Shown: positions 17,776 through 26,107 of the stretch, piece after piece | Layout of the letters: each line of letters opens with the position of its first letter | Numbering within the stretch: position 1 is the stretch's first letter | DNA from: Ensifer sp. MPMI2T | Lineage (GTDB): Bacteria > Pseudomonadota > Alphaproteobacteria > Rhizobiales > Rhizobiaceae | DNA length: 64,000 bases | Reading direction: 5' to 3' | Assembly: GCF_004827385.1 (NCBI RefSeq) | Contig: NZ_SRXN01000004.1 | Span: 124,001 to 188,000, forward strand | Program-made: the position numbers and the translations under genes | The notes under the pieces: model-generated | The model's input: only the letters and a program-made list of their open reading frames with translations | What the model was told of the DNA's origin: nothing | The model's database searches: none

Positions 17776-18072
17776 TTAATCGGACTCATCAACTTCATAG
17801 CTGACCAGATACCCGTCTCCAGGTTGAGACGCTTTGCATAAATATCGTCCCTCATCGAGGAACGCTTGTTCAAGTGTCTCAGACTTGAAGCCAGACTTAA
17901 TCGGATCATCAGGATTCAGCGTCGCGTTGAACTTTGCTGCCCACGAATTCAGACGAAGAATCAAGTCCTCCGGGATCGGAAGCGAAGCCGGATCAACATT
18001 CGTCGCAGCCTTACCGGCATTCTCCCAAAGCGGAAAACAGTGATAGTCGGGCATTAATTTGAGAGTCCTCAT
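17776..18072 (-). CDS. Small protein of unknown function
   Basis: 98 residues starting at the ATG giving MRTLKLMPDYHCFPLWENAG, preceded on its strand by a strong gcaggagggg site; the open frame extends further upstream but without such a site. The rest has DLILRLNSWAAKFNATLNPDDP, SGFKSE and a C-terminal LVSYEVDESD. I recognise the PDYHCFPLW...L..W...FN.TLN.DDP pattern as one seen in scattered small bacterial proteins, sometimes beside toxin genes as possible immunity proteins, but no function is established here and no toxin is next to it. It is less GC-rich than its neighbours and flanked on both sides by dispersed repeats, so it may be acquired. Confidence 0.7.
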   Translation of the reverse strand: MRTLKLMPDYHCFPLWENAGKAATNVDPASLPIPEDLILRLNSWAAKFNATLNPDDPIKSGFKSETLEQAFLDEGRYLCKASQPGDGYLVSYEVDESD

Positions 18073-18130
18073 ATCCCCTCCTGCCGACGTGCTCCGCCCG
18101 CCACCTCGCGGTCGTGACTTCAGGGTAAAC

Positions 18131-18229
18131 CTACAATGCCGCGCATCTCTTAAGATGCGCAAGGGTCACTGTAGGACGTTGAATCGCTGCATGATGTTCA
18201 ACTCGAATTCGATTTGAGGACCATGCAGG
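18131..18229. repeat. Dispersed palindromic repeat, ctacagcgccgcgcgt family (diverged copy)
   Basis: ctacaatgccgcgcatctct/aagatgcgcaagggtcactgtag followed by the linker ttgaatcgctgcatgatg and a stem ending gaggaccatgcag. Base changes in the two arms of the first hairpin compensate each other (catctct/aagatgcg), so the structure rather than the sequence is kept. Confidence 0.65.
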
Positions 18230-18300
18230 AGGCGGAGCTTCGGTCCTTTGAGACGTCTTCTCGTTGTCTGGCCCCTGCGCCCAGGAACTTCCTTGTCCCA

Positions 18301-18332
18301 AATGAAAAATGCCCCGGAAAAGTCCGGGGCAT
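18301..18332 (-). terminator. Rho-independent terminator of ndvA
   Basis: On the minus strand, atgccccgg pairs with ccggggcat across a short loop (18309-18332) and is followed by tttttcatt. It lies 23 bp past the ndvA stop. Confidence 0.8.
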
Positions 18333-18354
18333 CGGTTCTGGAAGCCGGTAAGCG

Positions 18355-20112
18355 TCACGCCGCCGTAAGGCTCTTGCGGACATCCTCGTCCGTGAGGATC
18401 CCGCTGGCGCGCAGCAGCGCGGCGAAGCGGCCGTTGCTCTGGCTGAGTTCGTTAAAGCCGCCCATTTCGACGATCCGGCCGTGATCCATGAAGATCACCA
18501 GGTCGGCCTCGCGCACCGTAGACAGCCGGTGGGCGATGATGAAGGTGGTGCGATCCTTGCGCAGCCTATCGATGGCGTCCTTCACGCGGGCCTCGGTCTC
18601 AACGTCGAGCGCGCTCGTCGCTTCGTCGAGCACCAGGATCGGTGAGTTCTTGAGGATAGCGCGGGCGATGGCAACGCGTTGGCGCTCGCCACCCGAGAGG
18701 CGGTTGCCGCGTTCGCCGACGAGGGCGTCGTAGCCGTTCATGCGGCTTTCGATGAAGTCGCTGGCGGCTGCGGCTTCCGCGGCGGCCATGACCTCGTCGA
18801 GCGAGGCGTCATCGCGGCCGAGGCGGATGTTGTCGCCGATCGAGCGGTTCATGAGACCGGCATCCTGGAAGACCGTGGCGATCGACCGGCGCAGCGACTT
18901 GCGCGTGACGGTCGAGATGTCGACGCCGTCGATCAGGATCTGACCGTCCTTCGGATCATGGACCCGCTGCAGCAGGTTGACGAGCGTCGTCTTGCCGGCG
19001 CCGGTCGGGCCGACGATGGCCACCGTCTGGCCTGCCTTCGCCGTGAAGGAGACATTGTGCACACCGTGGTTCGTGTTGGCAAAGTCGAAGGACACGTTGC
19101 GGAATTCCACTTCGCCGACGACGCCGGTCAATTCCTTGGCGCCGGCCGGCTCCTCGCGTTCACGTACCGAATCCTCGAGTTTATAGAAGTCCTCGAGCTT
19201 GGCGCGCGCCTCGAAGATCTGCGTGACAAAGGCCTTCATCTGGTCGAGACGGCCGATCAAGAGGTTGGCGAAGCCGATGAAGGCAACGACCTCACCGACG
19301 CCGAGCTCGCCGCGCTGCACCAGAACGGTGCCGATGACGAGGATCGCCATCATCGAGATGGTCGAAGCCATACGGTTGAGCGCGCTCGCCAGTGCCCACC
19401 AATCGAGCACCGGGTACTGCGCCGACAGCAGCCGCTCGGTGAACTTCTTCAGTTCGCGCGTTTCAGCCTCGATGCGGTTGTAGCTATGCACCACAGAAAC
19501 GTTGCTGATCGCATCGGACACGTGGGAGAAGACCGTATGGTAATGGTTCTCGACGGAGGCCTGGCCGTCCTTCGTCCGGTCCATCACGACCTTGCTGATC
19601 GCCACGTAGGCCGCGCCGAGAACGACCAGAACGAGCGACAGGCGGAGATCCATCGCGAAGGCGGTCGGCACAAGCAGGACGAGCGCCACGGCCGTCGCCA
19701 GATGCTGCCGCATGAATTCGAGCCAGAGGCCAAAGAGGGTCTCGCAGGCGCGCAGCAGCGTATGCAGCGCGTTAGAGGTGCCACGCTGGCTGTGCCAGGA
19801 CAGCGGCATGGAGACGATCCGCCCGAAGGCTTCGGTCAGCAGCGACGCTCTCCGGCCATGCGCAATGCGGTCGGCCTCGCGGGAAACGAGCACGAAGGCG
19901 ACCGTGTTGAAGACGCCGAAACCCGCCCACAGGAAGAGCATCGGCGCGACTTCCTTTTGTGACGAGATCGCGTCGATGATGCGGCCAAAGAGAACCGGCT
20001 CGGCAATCGTGATAATGGCGAGCACGACGTTGGCGATGACGATCGCCCCGACGCGGAATTTGTGAACGGCAAGATACTGAAGGGCTCTTGCATACACTTG
20101 AAACAAAGACAC
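18355..20112 (-). CDS. ndvA: Cyclic beta-1,2-glucan exporter, ABC ATPase-permease NdvA
   Basis: 585 residues from a GTG start at 20112; the alternative ATG at 20133 has a poorer ribosome site, whereas ggggtgag precedes the GTG. A type I half-transporter: six-helix membrane domain in about residues 1-310, then an ATPase domain with Walker A GPTGAGKTT (about 368-376), signature RLSGGERQR (472-480) and Walker B ILVLDEATSALD (492-503). It works as a homodimer and exports cyclic beta-1,2-glucan to the periplasm (NdvA/ChvA). It faces ndvB-opgC, with a small gene and two repeats between. The first cytoplasmic residues SLFQVYARALQYLAV are characteristic of NdvA. Confidence 0.96.
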   Translation of the reverse strand: MSLFQVYARALQYLAVHKFRVGAIVIANVVLAIITIAEPVLFGRIIDAISSQKEVAPMLFLWAGFGVFNTVAFVLVSREADRIAHGRRASLLTEAFGRIVSMPLSWHSQRGTSNALHTLLRACETLFGLWLEFMRQHLATAVALVLLVPTAFAMDLRLSLVLVVLGAAYVAISKVVMDRTKDGQASVENHYHTVFSHVSDAISNVSVVHSYNRIEAETRELKKFTERLLSAQYPVLDWWALASALNRMASTISMMAILVIGTVLVQRGELGVGEVVAFIGFANLLIGRLDQMKAFVTQIFEARAKLEDFYKLEDSVREREEPAGAKELTGVVGEVEFRNVSFDFANTNHGVHNVSFTAKAGQTVAIVGPTGAGKTTLVNLLQRVHDPKDGQILIDGVDISTVTRKSLRRSIATVFQDAGLMNRSIGDNIRLGRDDASLDEVMAAAEAAAASDFIESRMNGYDALVGERGNRLSGGERQRVAIARAILKNSPILVLDEATSALDVETEARVKDAIDRLRKDRTTFIIAHRLSTVREADLVIFMDHGRIVEMGGFNELSQSNGRFAALLRASGILTDEDVRKSLTAA

Positions 20113-20482
20113 TGTCTCACCCCTTTTGGGCATCGGATGTTGCGCCGCAGCAATGTTTCGATGCGGCAGTGCTTTGCGCCTTTTGGCGGTCCGGGGTGGC
20201 GGAGTTCCTTACCACCGTGCCGGCCCGTCAAAGCCCCAATGGGCGGTCTTGCGGAAAACGTGGAGGCAAAACTCTGCCGACTGCGGGAGGATCCGTTGCC
20301 AAGGGAGGATTGGCGGGATAATCCATAGTCCGCTATCTTTGGCCTCCACTCCGATATTTTGCAGGTTTCGTACAAGATCGGGCGTGATAAGAAGAATTAT
20401 CGCGGTTGCAACATGAATGGCTTCTGAACGGCGCGTTCATGTGAGGTCTTCATGCGCTGCGTCCCTCGCATTCTCGACCTGA
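20113..20482. promoter_or_regulatory. 370-bp divergent intergenic region between ndvA and a LuxR gene
   Basis: Holds the promoters of ndvA (leftward) and the LuxR-type gene (rightward). I see no convincing gene. The stretch near 20330-20420 is AT-richer than the surroundings and is the likely place of the promoters. No lux-box-like palindrome was evident by eye. Confidence 0.4.
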
Positions 20483-21232
20483 ATGTGTTCCATGAATATC
20501 ACGTTGCTCGTACAGTTTCTGGCGCTCCTGGAGGAGATGAAGACGCGCGAGGAGATTCTGCCCGAGTTCGAACGGCTGCTCGATCGTTGCGGTTTCGACT
20601 TTTACGGTGTCGTGCGCCAGCCGAAGCCCAACGAGAACCCGCTGAGGCTGCTCCTTGCCGGCCGCTGGCCGGACGGCTGGCCGCAAATCTACATCCGCAA
20701 GAAATATGTCGTCATCGATCCGACGATTCGCTATCTCGGCCATGCCCAGCGCGGATTCCGCTGGCGCGACACGCTCGCCGCCTTCCGCTCGGACCCGCAT
20801 CGCAAGCGCATGGAAAGCATGATGGTCGAGGCGCGCAATCACGGCCTCTTCGACGGCTATATTTTCCCGGTGCACGGCCGGCGCGGGCTGATGGGCAATC
20901 TCACCGTCGGTGGCCGGGTGGTCGACTTGAGCCCCGTCGAACTCAGCCTTTTCGACGCGATCGCCAAGAGGCTGTTCTGGAAGCTGCTGGAACTCACCGA
21001 TCCGGAAATCATGGCCGAGCTCGTCTCGCGCGTCGAAGTGCAGATGACGCGGCGTGAAATGGAGGCGCTGAACTATCTTGCCGACGGCATGACATCGAAC
21101 GACATCGGCAAGGTCCTCGACATATCAAGCCACACGGTAGACTGGTACATGAACGGCATTCAGGAAAAGCTGAAGGCGAAGAACCGCCATCACGTCGTCG
21201 CCATCGCCTTCCGTCTGGGCCTTATTTCCTGA
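20483..21232 (+). CDS. LuxR-family regulator with an autoinducer-binding domain (LuxR solo)
   Basis: 249 residues, or 246 from the second ATG at 20492; neither has a clear ribosome site. The N-terminal two thirds resemble an acyl-homoserine-lactone-binding domain, with the spaced W...Y...D-P pattern in GWPQIYIRKKYVVIDPTIRY and the later FRWRD; the C-terminal 65 residues are a GerE-type HTH (TRREMEALNYLADGMTSNDI then ISSHTVDWYMNGIQEKL). No luxI-type synthase lies nearby, so it is a solo. In rhizobia such solos respond to the cell's own or foreign signals or to stress; the target here is unknown. It ends 182 bp before the pyruvate carboxylase gene. Confidence 0.85.
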   Translation: MCSMNITLLVQFLALLEEMKTREEILPEFERLLDRCGFDFYGVVRQPKPNENPLRLLLAGRWPDGWPQIYIRKKYVVIDPTIRYLGHAQRGFRWRDTLAAFRSDPHRKRMESMMVEARNHGLFDGYIFPVHGRRGLMGNLTVGGRVVDLSPVELSLFDAIAKRLFWKLLELTDPEIMAELVSRVEVQMTRREMEALNYLADGMTSNDIGKVLDISSHTVDWYMNGIQEKLKAKNRHHVVAIAFRLGLIS

Positions 21233-21414
21233 GCGGAATCCGTCCGGCCTCGATCAATTCCAAAGGTCGGTGCGGGGGTGCGGGGAGAAAGCCGCACACC
21301 CTTTTTCCTGCCCGCTCCATGTCGCATCTGAAATTGCACTTCCTCAAGTGACTCGCTAAAACTTCATTTCGCGGGTGCAGCATTCCCGTGTTTCAAGTCC
21401 ATGAGGAGTCCGAC

Positions 21415-24400
21415 TTGCCTATCTCAAAGATCCTTGTTGCCAACCGTTCCGAAATCGCCATCCGCGTCTTCCGCGCGGCCAATGAGCTGGGGCTTAAAAC
21501 GGTCGCGATATGGGCTGAGGAGGACAAACTGGCGCTGCACCGCTTCAAGGCGGACGAGAGCTATCAGGTCGGGCGTGGCCCGCATCTGCCGCGCGATCTC
21601 GGGCCGATCGAAAGCTATCTGTCGATCGGCGAGGTGATCCGCGTCGCCAAGCTTTCCGGCGCCGACGCCATTCATCCGGGCTACGGCCTGTTGTCCGAAA
21701 GCCCGGAATTTGCGGAAGCTTGTGCAGCGAACGGCATCACCTTCATCGGCCCGAAGCCGGAAACCATGCGCCAGCTCGGCAACAAGGTTGCGGCGCGCAA
21801 CCTCGCGATCTCGATCGGCGTTCCGGTCGTGCCGGCGACCGATCCACTGCCGGACGATCCGGAAGAGGTGAAGCGTCTCGCCGAGGAGATCGGCTATCCG
21901 GTGATGCTGAAGGCCTCCTGGGGCGGCGGCGGCCGCGGCATGCGGGCGATCCGCGACCCGAAAGACCTGATCCGCGAGGTGACGGAGGCGAAGCGTGAGG
22001 CGAAGGCCGCCTTCGGCAAGGACGAGGTCTATCTCGAAAAGCTCGTCGAGCGCGCCCGTCACGTCGAAAGCCAGGTCCTCGGCGACACGCACGGCAACGT
22101 CGTGCATCTCTTCGAGCGCGACTGCTCGATTCAGCGGCGCAACCAGAAGGTTGTCGAGCGCGCCCCCGCCCCCTACTTGACCGACGCGCAGCGCCAGGAA
22201 CTCGCCGATTATTCGCTGAAGATCGCCAAGGCGACCAACTATATCGGCGCCGGTACCGTCGAGTACCTGATGGATGCCGATACCGGAAATTTCTACTTCA
22301 TCGAGGTCAATCCGCGCATCCAGGTCGAGCACACCGTGACCGAGGTGGTCACTGGCATCGACATCGTCAAGGCGCAGATCCACATCCTCGACGGCTTTGC
22401 CATCGGCACGCCGGAATCGGGCGTGCCGATGCAGGAGGACATCCGTCTCAACGGTCATGCGCTGCAGTGCCGCATCACGACGGAAGACCCGGAGCAGAAT
22501 TTCATTCCGGACTATGGGCGCATCACCGCCTATCGCGGCGCCACTGGCTTCGGTATCCGCCTCGACGGCGGCACCGCCTATTCCGGTGCGGTGATCACCC
22601 GCTATTACGATCCGCTGCTCGAAAAGGTGACGGCCTGGGCGCCGAAGCCGGAGGAGGCGATCCAGCGGATGAATCGGGCGCTCCGCGAATTCCGCATCCG
22701 CGGCGTGGCGACCAACCTGACCTTCCTCGAGGCGATCATCGGCCACCCGAAGTTCAAGGACAACAGCTATACGACGCGCTTCATCGACACGACGCCGGAG
22801 CTGTTCCAGCAGGTGAAGCGCCAGGACCGCGCCACCAAGCTTTTGACCTATCTCGCCGATGTGACGGTCAACGGGCATCCGGAGGCCAAGGGCCGGCCAA
22901 AGCCCAATGACGACATCGCCGCCCCGGTGGTGCCGTTCATCAATGGCGAGGCGAAGCCGGGCACGAAGCAACTGCTCGACCAGCTCGGACCGAAGAAGTT
23001 CGCCGAATGGGTGAAGGCGCAACAGCCGGTGCTGATCACCGACACGACGATGCGCGACGGCCACCAGTCGCTGCTCGCCACCCGCATGCGCACCTACGAC
23101 ATCGCCCGGATCGCCGGCACCTATGCAAGGGCGCTGCCGAACCTCTTCTCGCTTGAATGCTGGGGTGGCGCAACCTTCGATGTGTCGATGCGCTTCCTCA
23201 CGGAAGACCCGTGGGAGCGGCTGGCAATGGTGCGCGAGGGTGCGCCGAACCTGCTCCTGCAGATGCTTCTGCGCGGCGCCAACGGCGTCGGCTACAAGAA
23301 CTATCCCGACAACGTCGTCAAATACTTCGTCGCGCAGGCGGCGAAGGGAGGCATCGACGTCTTCCGCGTCTTCGACTGCCTGAACTGGGTGGAGAACATG
23401 CGCGTCGCAATGGAGGCGGTCGCCGCAGAGAACAAGATCTGCGAGGCGGCGATCTGCTATACCGGCGACATTCTGAATTCCGCCCGGCCGAAATATGATC
23501 TCAAGTACTACACGGCGCTCGCCGCCGAACTGGAGAAGGCCGGCGCTCACATCATCGCGGTCAAGGACATGGCCGGCCTTCTGAAGCCGGCTGCCGCCCG
23601 CGTGCTGTTCAAGGCGCTGAAGGAAGCGACCGACCTGCCGATCCATTTCCATACGCACGACACATCGGGCATCGCCGCCGCGACCGTGCTTGCTGCGGTC
23701 GAATCGGGTGTCGACATCGTCGACGCGGCGATGGATGCGCTATCCGGCAACACCTCGCAGCCCTGCCTCGGCTCGATCGTAGAGGCGCTTTCCGGCTCCG
23801 AGCGCGACCCGGGTCTTAATCCGGAATGGATCCGCCGCATCTCGTTCTACTGGGAGGCAGTGCGCCATCAATACGCGGCCTTCGAGAGCGACCTCAAGGG
23901 ACCGGCCTCGGAAGTCTATCTGCATGAAATGCCGGGTGGGCAGTTCACCAACCTCAAAGAACAGGCCCGCTCGCTCGGGCTGGAGACCCGCTGGCACGAG
24001 GTGGCGCAGGCTTATGCCGACGCCAACCAGATGTTCGGCGACATCGTCAAGGTGACGCCGTCCTCCAAGGTGGTCGGCGACATGGCGCTGATGATGGTTT
24101 CCCAGGACCTGACGGTGGCCGACGTCGAGAATCCGGCGAAAGACATCGCCTTCCCGGAATCGGTCGTCTCGATGCTCAAGGGCGATCTCGGCCAGCCCCC
24201 GGGCGGCTGGCCAGAGGCGCTTCAGAAGAAGGTGCTGAAGGGCGAAGAGCCCTACACGGCCGTGCCGGGCTCGCTGCTGCCGCCTGCCGATCTCGACGCG
24301 GAGCGCAAAAGCATCGAAGAGAAGCTCGGCCGCGAGGTGACCGACTTCGAGTTTGCCTCCTATCTGATGTATCCGAAGGTCTTCACCGACTACGCGCTCG

Positions 24401-24873
24401 CCGCCGAGACCTACGGCCCGGTCAGCGTCTTGCCGACACCGGCCTATTTCTACGGCATGGCGCCTGGCGAAGAGCTCTTCGCCGACATCGAGAAGGGTAA
24501 GACGCTTGTCATCCTCAACCAGGCGCAGGGCGAGATCGACGAGAAGGGCATGGTCAAGATGTTCTTCGAATTGAACGGTCAGCCGCGCTCGATCAAGGTG
24601 CCAGACCGCAACCGCGGCGCTTCCGCCGCCATCCGGCGGAAGGCGGAGGCCGGCAACGGCGCCCATCTCGGCGCGCCGATGCCGGGTGTCATCTCGACCG
24701 TCGCCGTCATCACGGGCCAGCCGGTCAAGGCCGGCGACGTGCTCTTGTCGATCGAGGCGATGAAGATGGAGACGGCGCTGCATGCCGAAAAGGACGGCGT
24801 GGTCGCCGAGGTGCTGGTCAGGGCCGGCGACCAGATCGACGCCAAGGATTTGTTGATCGTATTTGGTGCTTGA
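21415..24873 (+). CDS. pyc: Pyruvate carboxylase
   Basis: 1152 residues from a TTG start at 21415 preceded by gaggag at 21403-21408; the longer GTG frame from 21388 would place that ribosome site inside the gene. ATP-, biotin- and metal-dependent carboxylation of pyruvate to oxaloacetate, the anaplerotic step for gluconeogenesis and the TCA cycle. Domains in order: biotin carboxylase (ILVANRSEIAIRVFRAA; GGGGRGMRAI ATP-grasp loop; FIEVNPRIQVEHTVTE), carboxyltransferase beginning at about residue 540 (TDTTMRDGHQSLLATR), allosteric/tetramerisation region, and a C-terminal biotinyl domain with Lys1117 in EAMKMET. Single-chain alpha4 type. Monocistronic, with a terminator shortly after. Confidence 0.97.
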   Translation: MPISKILVANRSEIAIRVFRAANELGLKTVAIWAEEDKLALHRFKADESYQVGRGPHLPRDLGPIESYLSIGEVIRVAKLSGADAIHPGYGLLSESPEFAEACAANGITFIGPKPETMRQLGNKVAARNLAISIGVPVVPATDPLPDDPEEVKRLAEEIGYPVMLKASWGGGGRGMRAIRDPKDLIREVTEAKREAKAAFGKDEVYLEKLVERARHVESQVLGDTHGNVVHLFERDCSIQRRNQKVVERAPAPYLTDAQRQELADYSLKIAKATNYIGAGTVEYLMDADTGNFYFIEVNPRIQVEHTVTEVVTGIDIVKAQIHILDGFAIGTPESGVPMQEDIRLNGHALQCRITTEDPEQNFIPDYGRITAYRGATGFGIRLDGGTAYSGAVITRYYDPLLEKVTAWAPKPEEAIQRMNRALREFRIRGVATNLTFLEAIIGHPKFKDNSYTTRFIDTTPELFQQVKRQDRATKLLTYLADVTVNGHPEAKGRPKPNDDIAAPVVPFINGEAKPGTKQLLDQLGPKKFAEWVKAQQPVLITDTTMRDGHQSLLATRMRTYDIARIAGTYARALPNLFSLECWGGATFDVSMRFLTEDPWERLAMVREGAPNLLLQMLLRGANGVGYKNYPDNVVKYFVAQAAKGGIDVFRVFDCLNWVENMRVAMEAVAAENKICEAAICYTGDILNSARPKYDLKYYTALAAELEKAGAHIIAVKDMAGLLKPAAARVLFKALKEATDLPIHFHTHDTSGIAAATVLAAVESGVDIVDAAMDALSGNTSQPCLGSIVEALSGSERDPGLNPEWIRRISFYWEAVRHQYAAFESDLKGPASEVYLHEMPGGQFTNLKEQARSLGLETRWHEVAQAYADANQMFGDIVKVTPSSKVVGDMALMMVSQDLTVADVENPAKDIAFPESVVSMLKGDLGQPPGGWPEALQKKVLKGEEPYTAVPGSLLPPADLDAERKSIEEKLGREVTDFEFASYLMYPKVFTDYALAAETYGPVSVLPTPAYFYGMAPGEELFADIEKGKTLVILNQAQGEIDEKGMVKMFFELNGQPRSIKVPDRNRGASAAIRRKAEAGNGAHLGAPMPGVISTVAVITGQPVKAGDVLLSIEAMKMETALHAEKDGVVAEVLVRAGDQIDAKDLLIVFGA

Positions 24874-24896
24874 GGCGTCGAGGCGAGTGAAATGCG

Positions 24897-24926
24897 AACG
24901 GCCGGATTGCTCCGGCCGTTTCTTCA
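24897..24926 (+). terminator. Rho-independent terminator after pyc
   Basis: Perfect stem aacggccgga / tccggccgtt (24897-24906 with 24911-24920), a 4-nt loop, then ttcttc. It starts 24 bp after the pyc stop. Confidence 0.85.
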
Positions 24927-24977
24927 ACCGGGGCTCGCCCGCTCAGTTCCACGCTACGAGCGCCTCTCCGACCCTTT

Positions 24978-25244
24978 CTAGGAGCATTGGCTCAGGACCG
25001 ACGAAGTCGTCATCCTTAGACCTACGGCAACATAGGCTCCCCCGTCGAAGAATATGAAAATCCGATCCGGACTTTCATTGATCGTGAGTACTTTCCGACC
25101 AACAAAAGCGTCAATATTCGCCGACAGCGAGTACGCATTATATATCGCTAGGGTGGCGACCTCACCGAACTTAATGGTTAAGCTCCCGCAATCGTCCTCG
25201 ATTGCTGTGACAGGCAAGTCCACCAATGACTCTAATGCGTTCAT
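24978..25244 (-). CDS. Small protein of unknown function
   Basis: 88 residues: MNALESLVDLPVTAIEDDCG at the start, then alternating hydrophobic strands (LTIKFGEVATLAIYNAY, RIFIFFDGGAYVAVGL). The strand-rich pattern with a V-G-R-K-V-L-T-I turn and a D-G-G-A-Y segment resembles small beta-sandwich hypothetical proteins, but I cannot name a family. An agagg site lies about 9 bp before the ATG. The gene is clearly lower in GC than pyc and the ABC genes beside it and uses AT-rich codons, suggesting transfer. No partner gene is visible; function unknown. Confidence 0.6.
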   Translation of the reverse strand: MNALESLVDLPVTAIEDDCGSLTIKFGEVATLAIYNAYSLSANIDAFVGRKVLTINESPDRIFIFFDGGAYVAVGLRMTTSSVLSQCS

Positions 25245-25345
25245 CTGACTTGCCTCTTAATCGATAGGGAAAGCACCGCGGTTATCGTCCGGCTAGTTTG
25301 CTTGATGGCAACAATAGCTTTCGTCCTTAAGCTCCGTAAGAACGC

Positions 25346-26107
25346 TCAAATATCATAGCTCATCGGCGCGCTGAGCGAGGCGATGAACTTCTTCGTGCGC
25401 TCGCGCTCGGGCGTCGAAAAGATCTTCCTCGGCGCCCCGCTTTCGACGATGACGCCGCCGTCGAGGAAAATGACGTGATCGGCGACGCGGGAGGCGAGGC
25501 GAAGGTCATGGGTCGCCATGATCATCGTTGTGCCCTCACGGGCGAGGCGGCTGAGCACTTCCACAACTTCCTCGGCGAGTTCCGGGTCGAGCGCGGAGGT
25601 CGGCTCGTCGCAGAGGAGAACACGCGGCGAGGGGGCGAGCGCACGGGCGATCGCAACGCGCTGCTGCTGACCACCGGAAAGCGTCGACGGCCAGGCATCG
25701 GCCTTATGCGCCATGCCGACCTTTTCCAGGAGTTCGAGCGCGCGGGCGCGGGCGCGGTCGGCCGGCCATTTCAGAACGGTCACAAGACCTTCCATCACGT
25801 TGCCGAGCGCGGTCTGGTGCGGAAAGAGTTGAAAATTCTGGAACACCATGCCGGTTTGACGGCGCAGCTTTTGTATCGCCCTCCAGCCTACCGTGCGGTG
25901 AGGGGCGAACTCCAGCCTTTCGTCGCCCAGCCGGATCGCGCCGTGGGTTGGAATCTCCAACAAGTTGACGCATCTGAGCAGCGTGCTCTTTCCGCCGCCC
26001 GAGGGGCCGACAAGCGCCGTTACCGTGCCTTCGGCCATCGTCACACTGATTCCCTTGAGCACCAAATTGGTGCCGAAGCGCTTTTCGATGTCGGTGAGTT
26101 CGATCAT
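25346..26107 (-). CDS. tcyN: Polar amino-acid ABC transporter ATP-binding protein (cystine type)
   Basis: 253 residues, HisP/GlnQ family. Walker A GPSGGGKST, Q-loop VFQNFQLFPHQTALGNV, signature STLSGGQQQRVAIARAL, Walker B VLLCDEPTSALD and the H-loop ATHDL are all present. It overlaps the permease gene by 4 bp (ATGA), so the two are translationally coupled. With the permease and the FliY/TcyJ-like binding protein it forms a periplasmic importer probably for L-cystine or a related amino acid; the substrate is inferred from the binding protein, and the symbol follows that. Confidence 0.85.
   Translation of the reverse strand: MIELTDIEKRFGTNLVLKGISVTMAEGTVTALVGPSGGGKSTLLRCVNLLEIPTHGAIRLGDERLEFAPHRTVGWRAIQKLRRQTGMVFQNFQLFPHQTALGNVMEGLVTVLKWPADRARARALELLEKVGMAHKADAWPSTLSGGQQQRVAIARALAPSPRVLLCDEPTSALDPELAEEVVEVLSRLAREGTTMIMATHDLRLASRVADHVIFLDGGVIVESGAPRKIFSTPERERTKKFIASLSAPMSYDI

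Noticed and set aside
21424-23658. 744-codon open frame on the minus strand
   Set aside because: Antisense to pyruvate carboxylase; its composition (Arg/His/Asp/Gly-rich without any domain) is the usual shadow of a high-GC gene.
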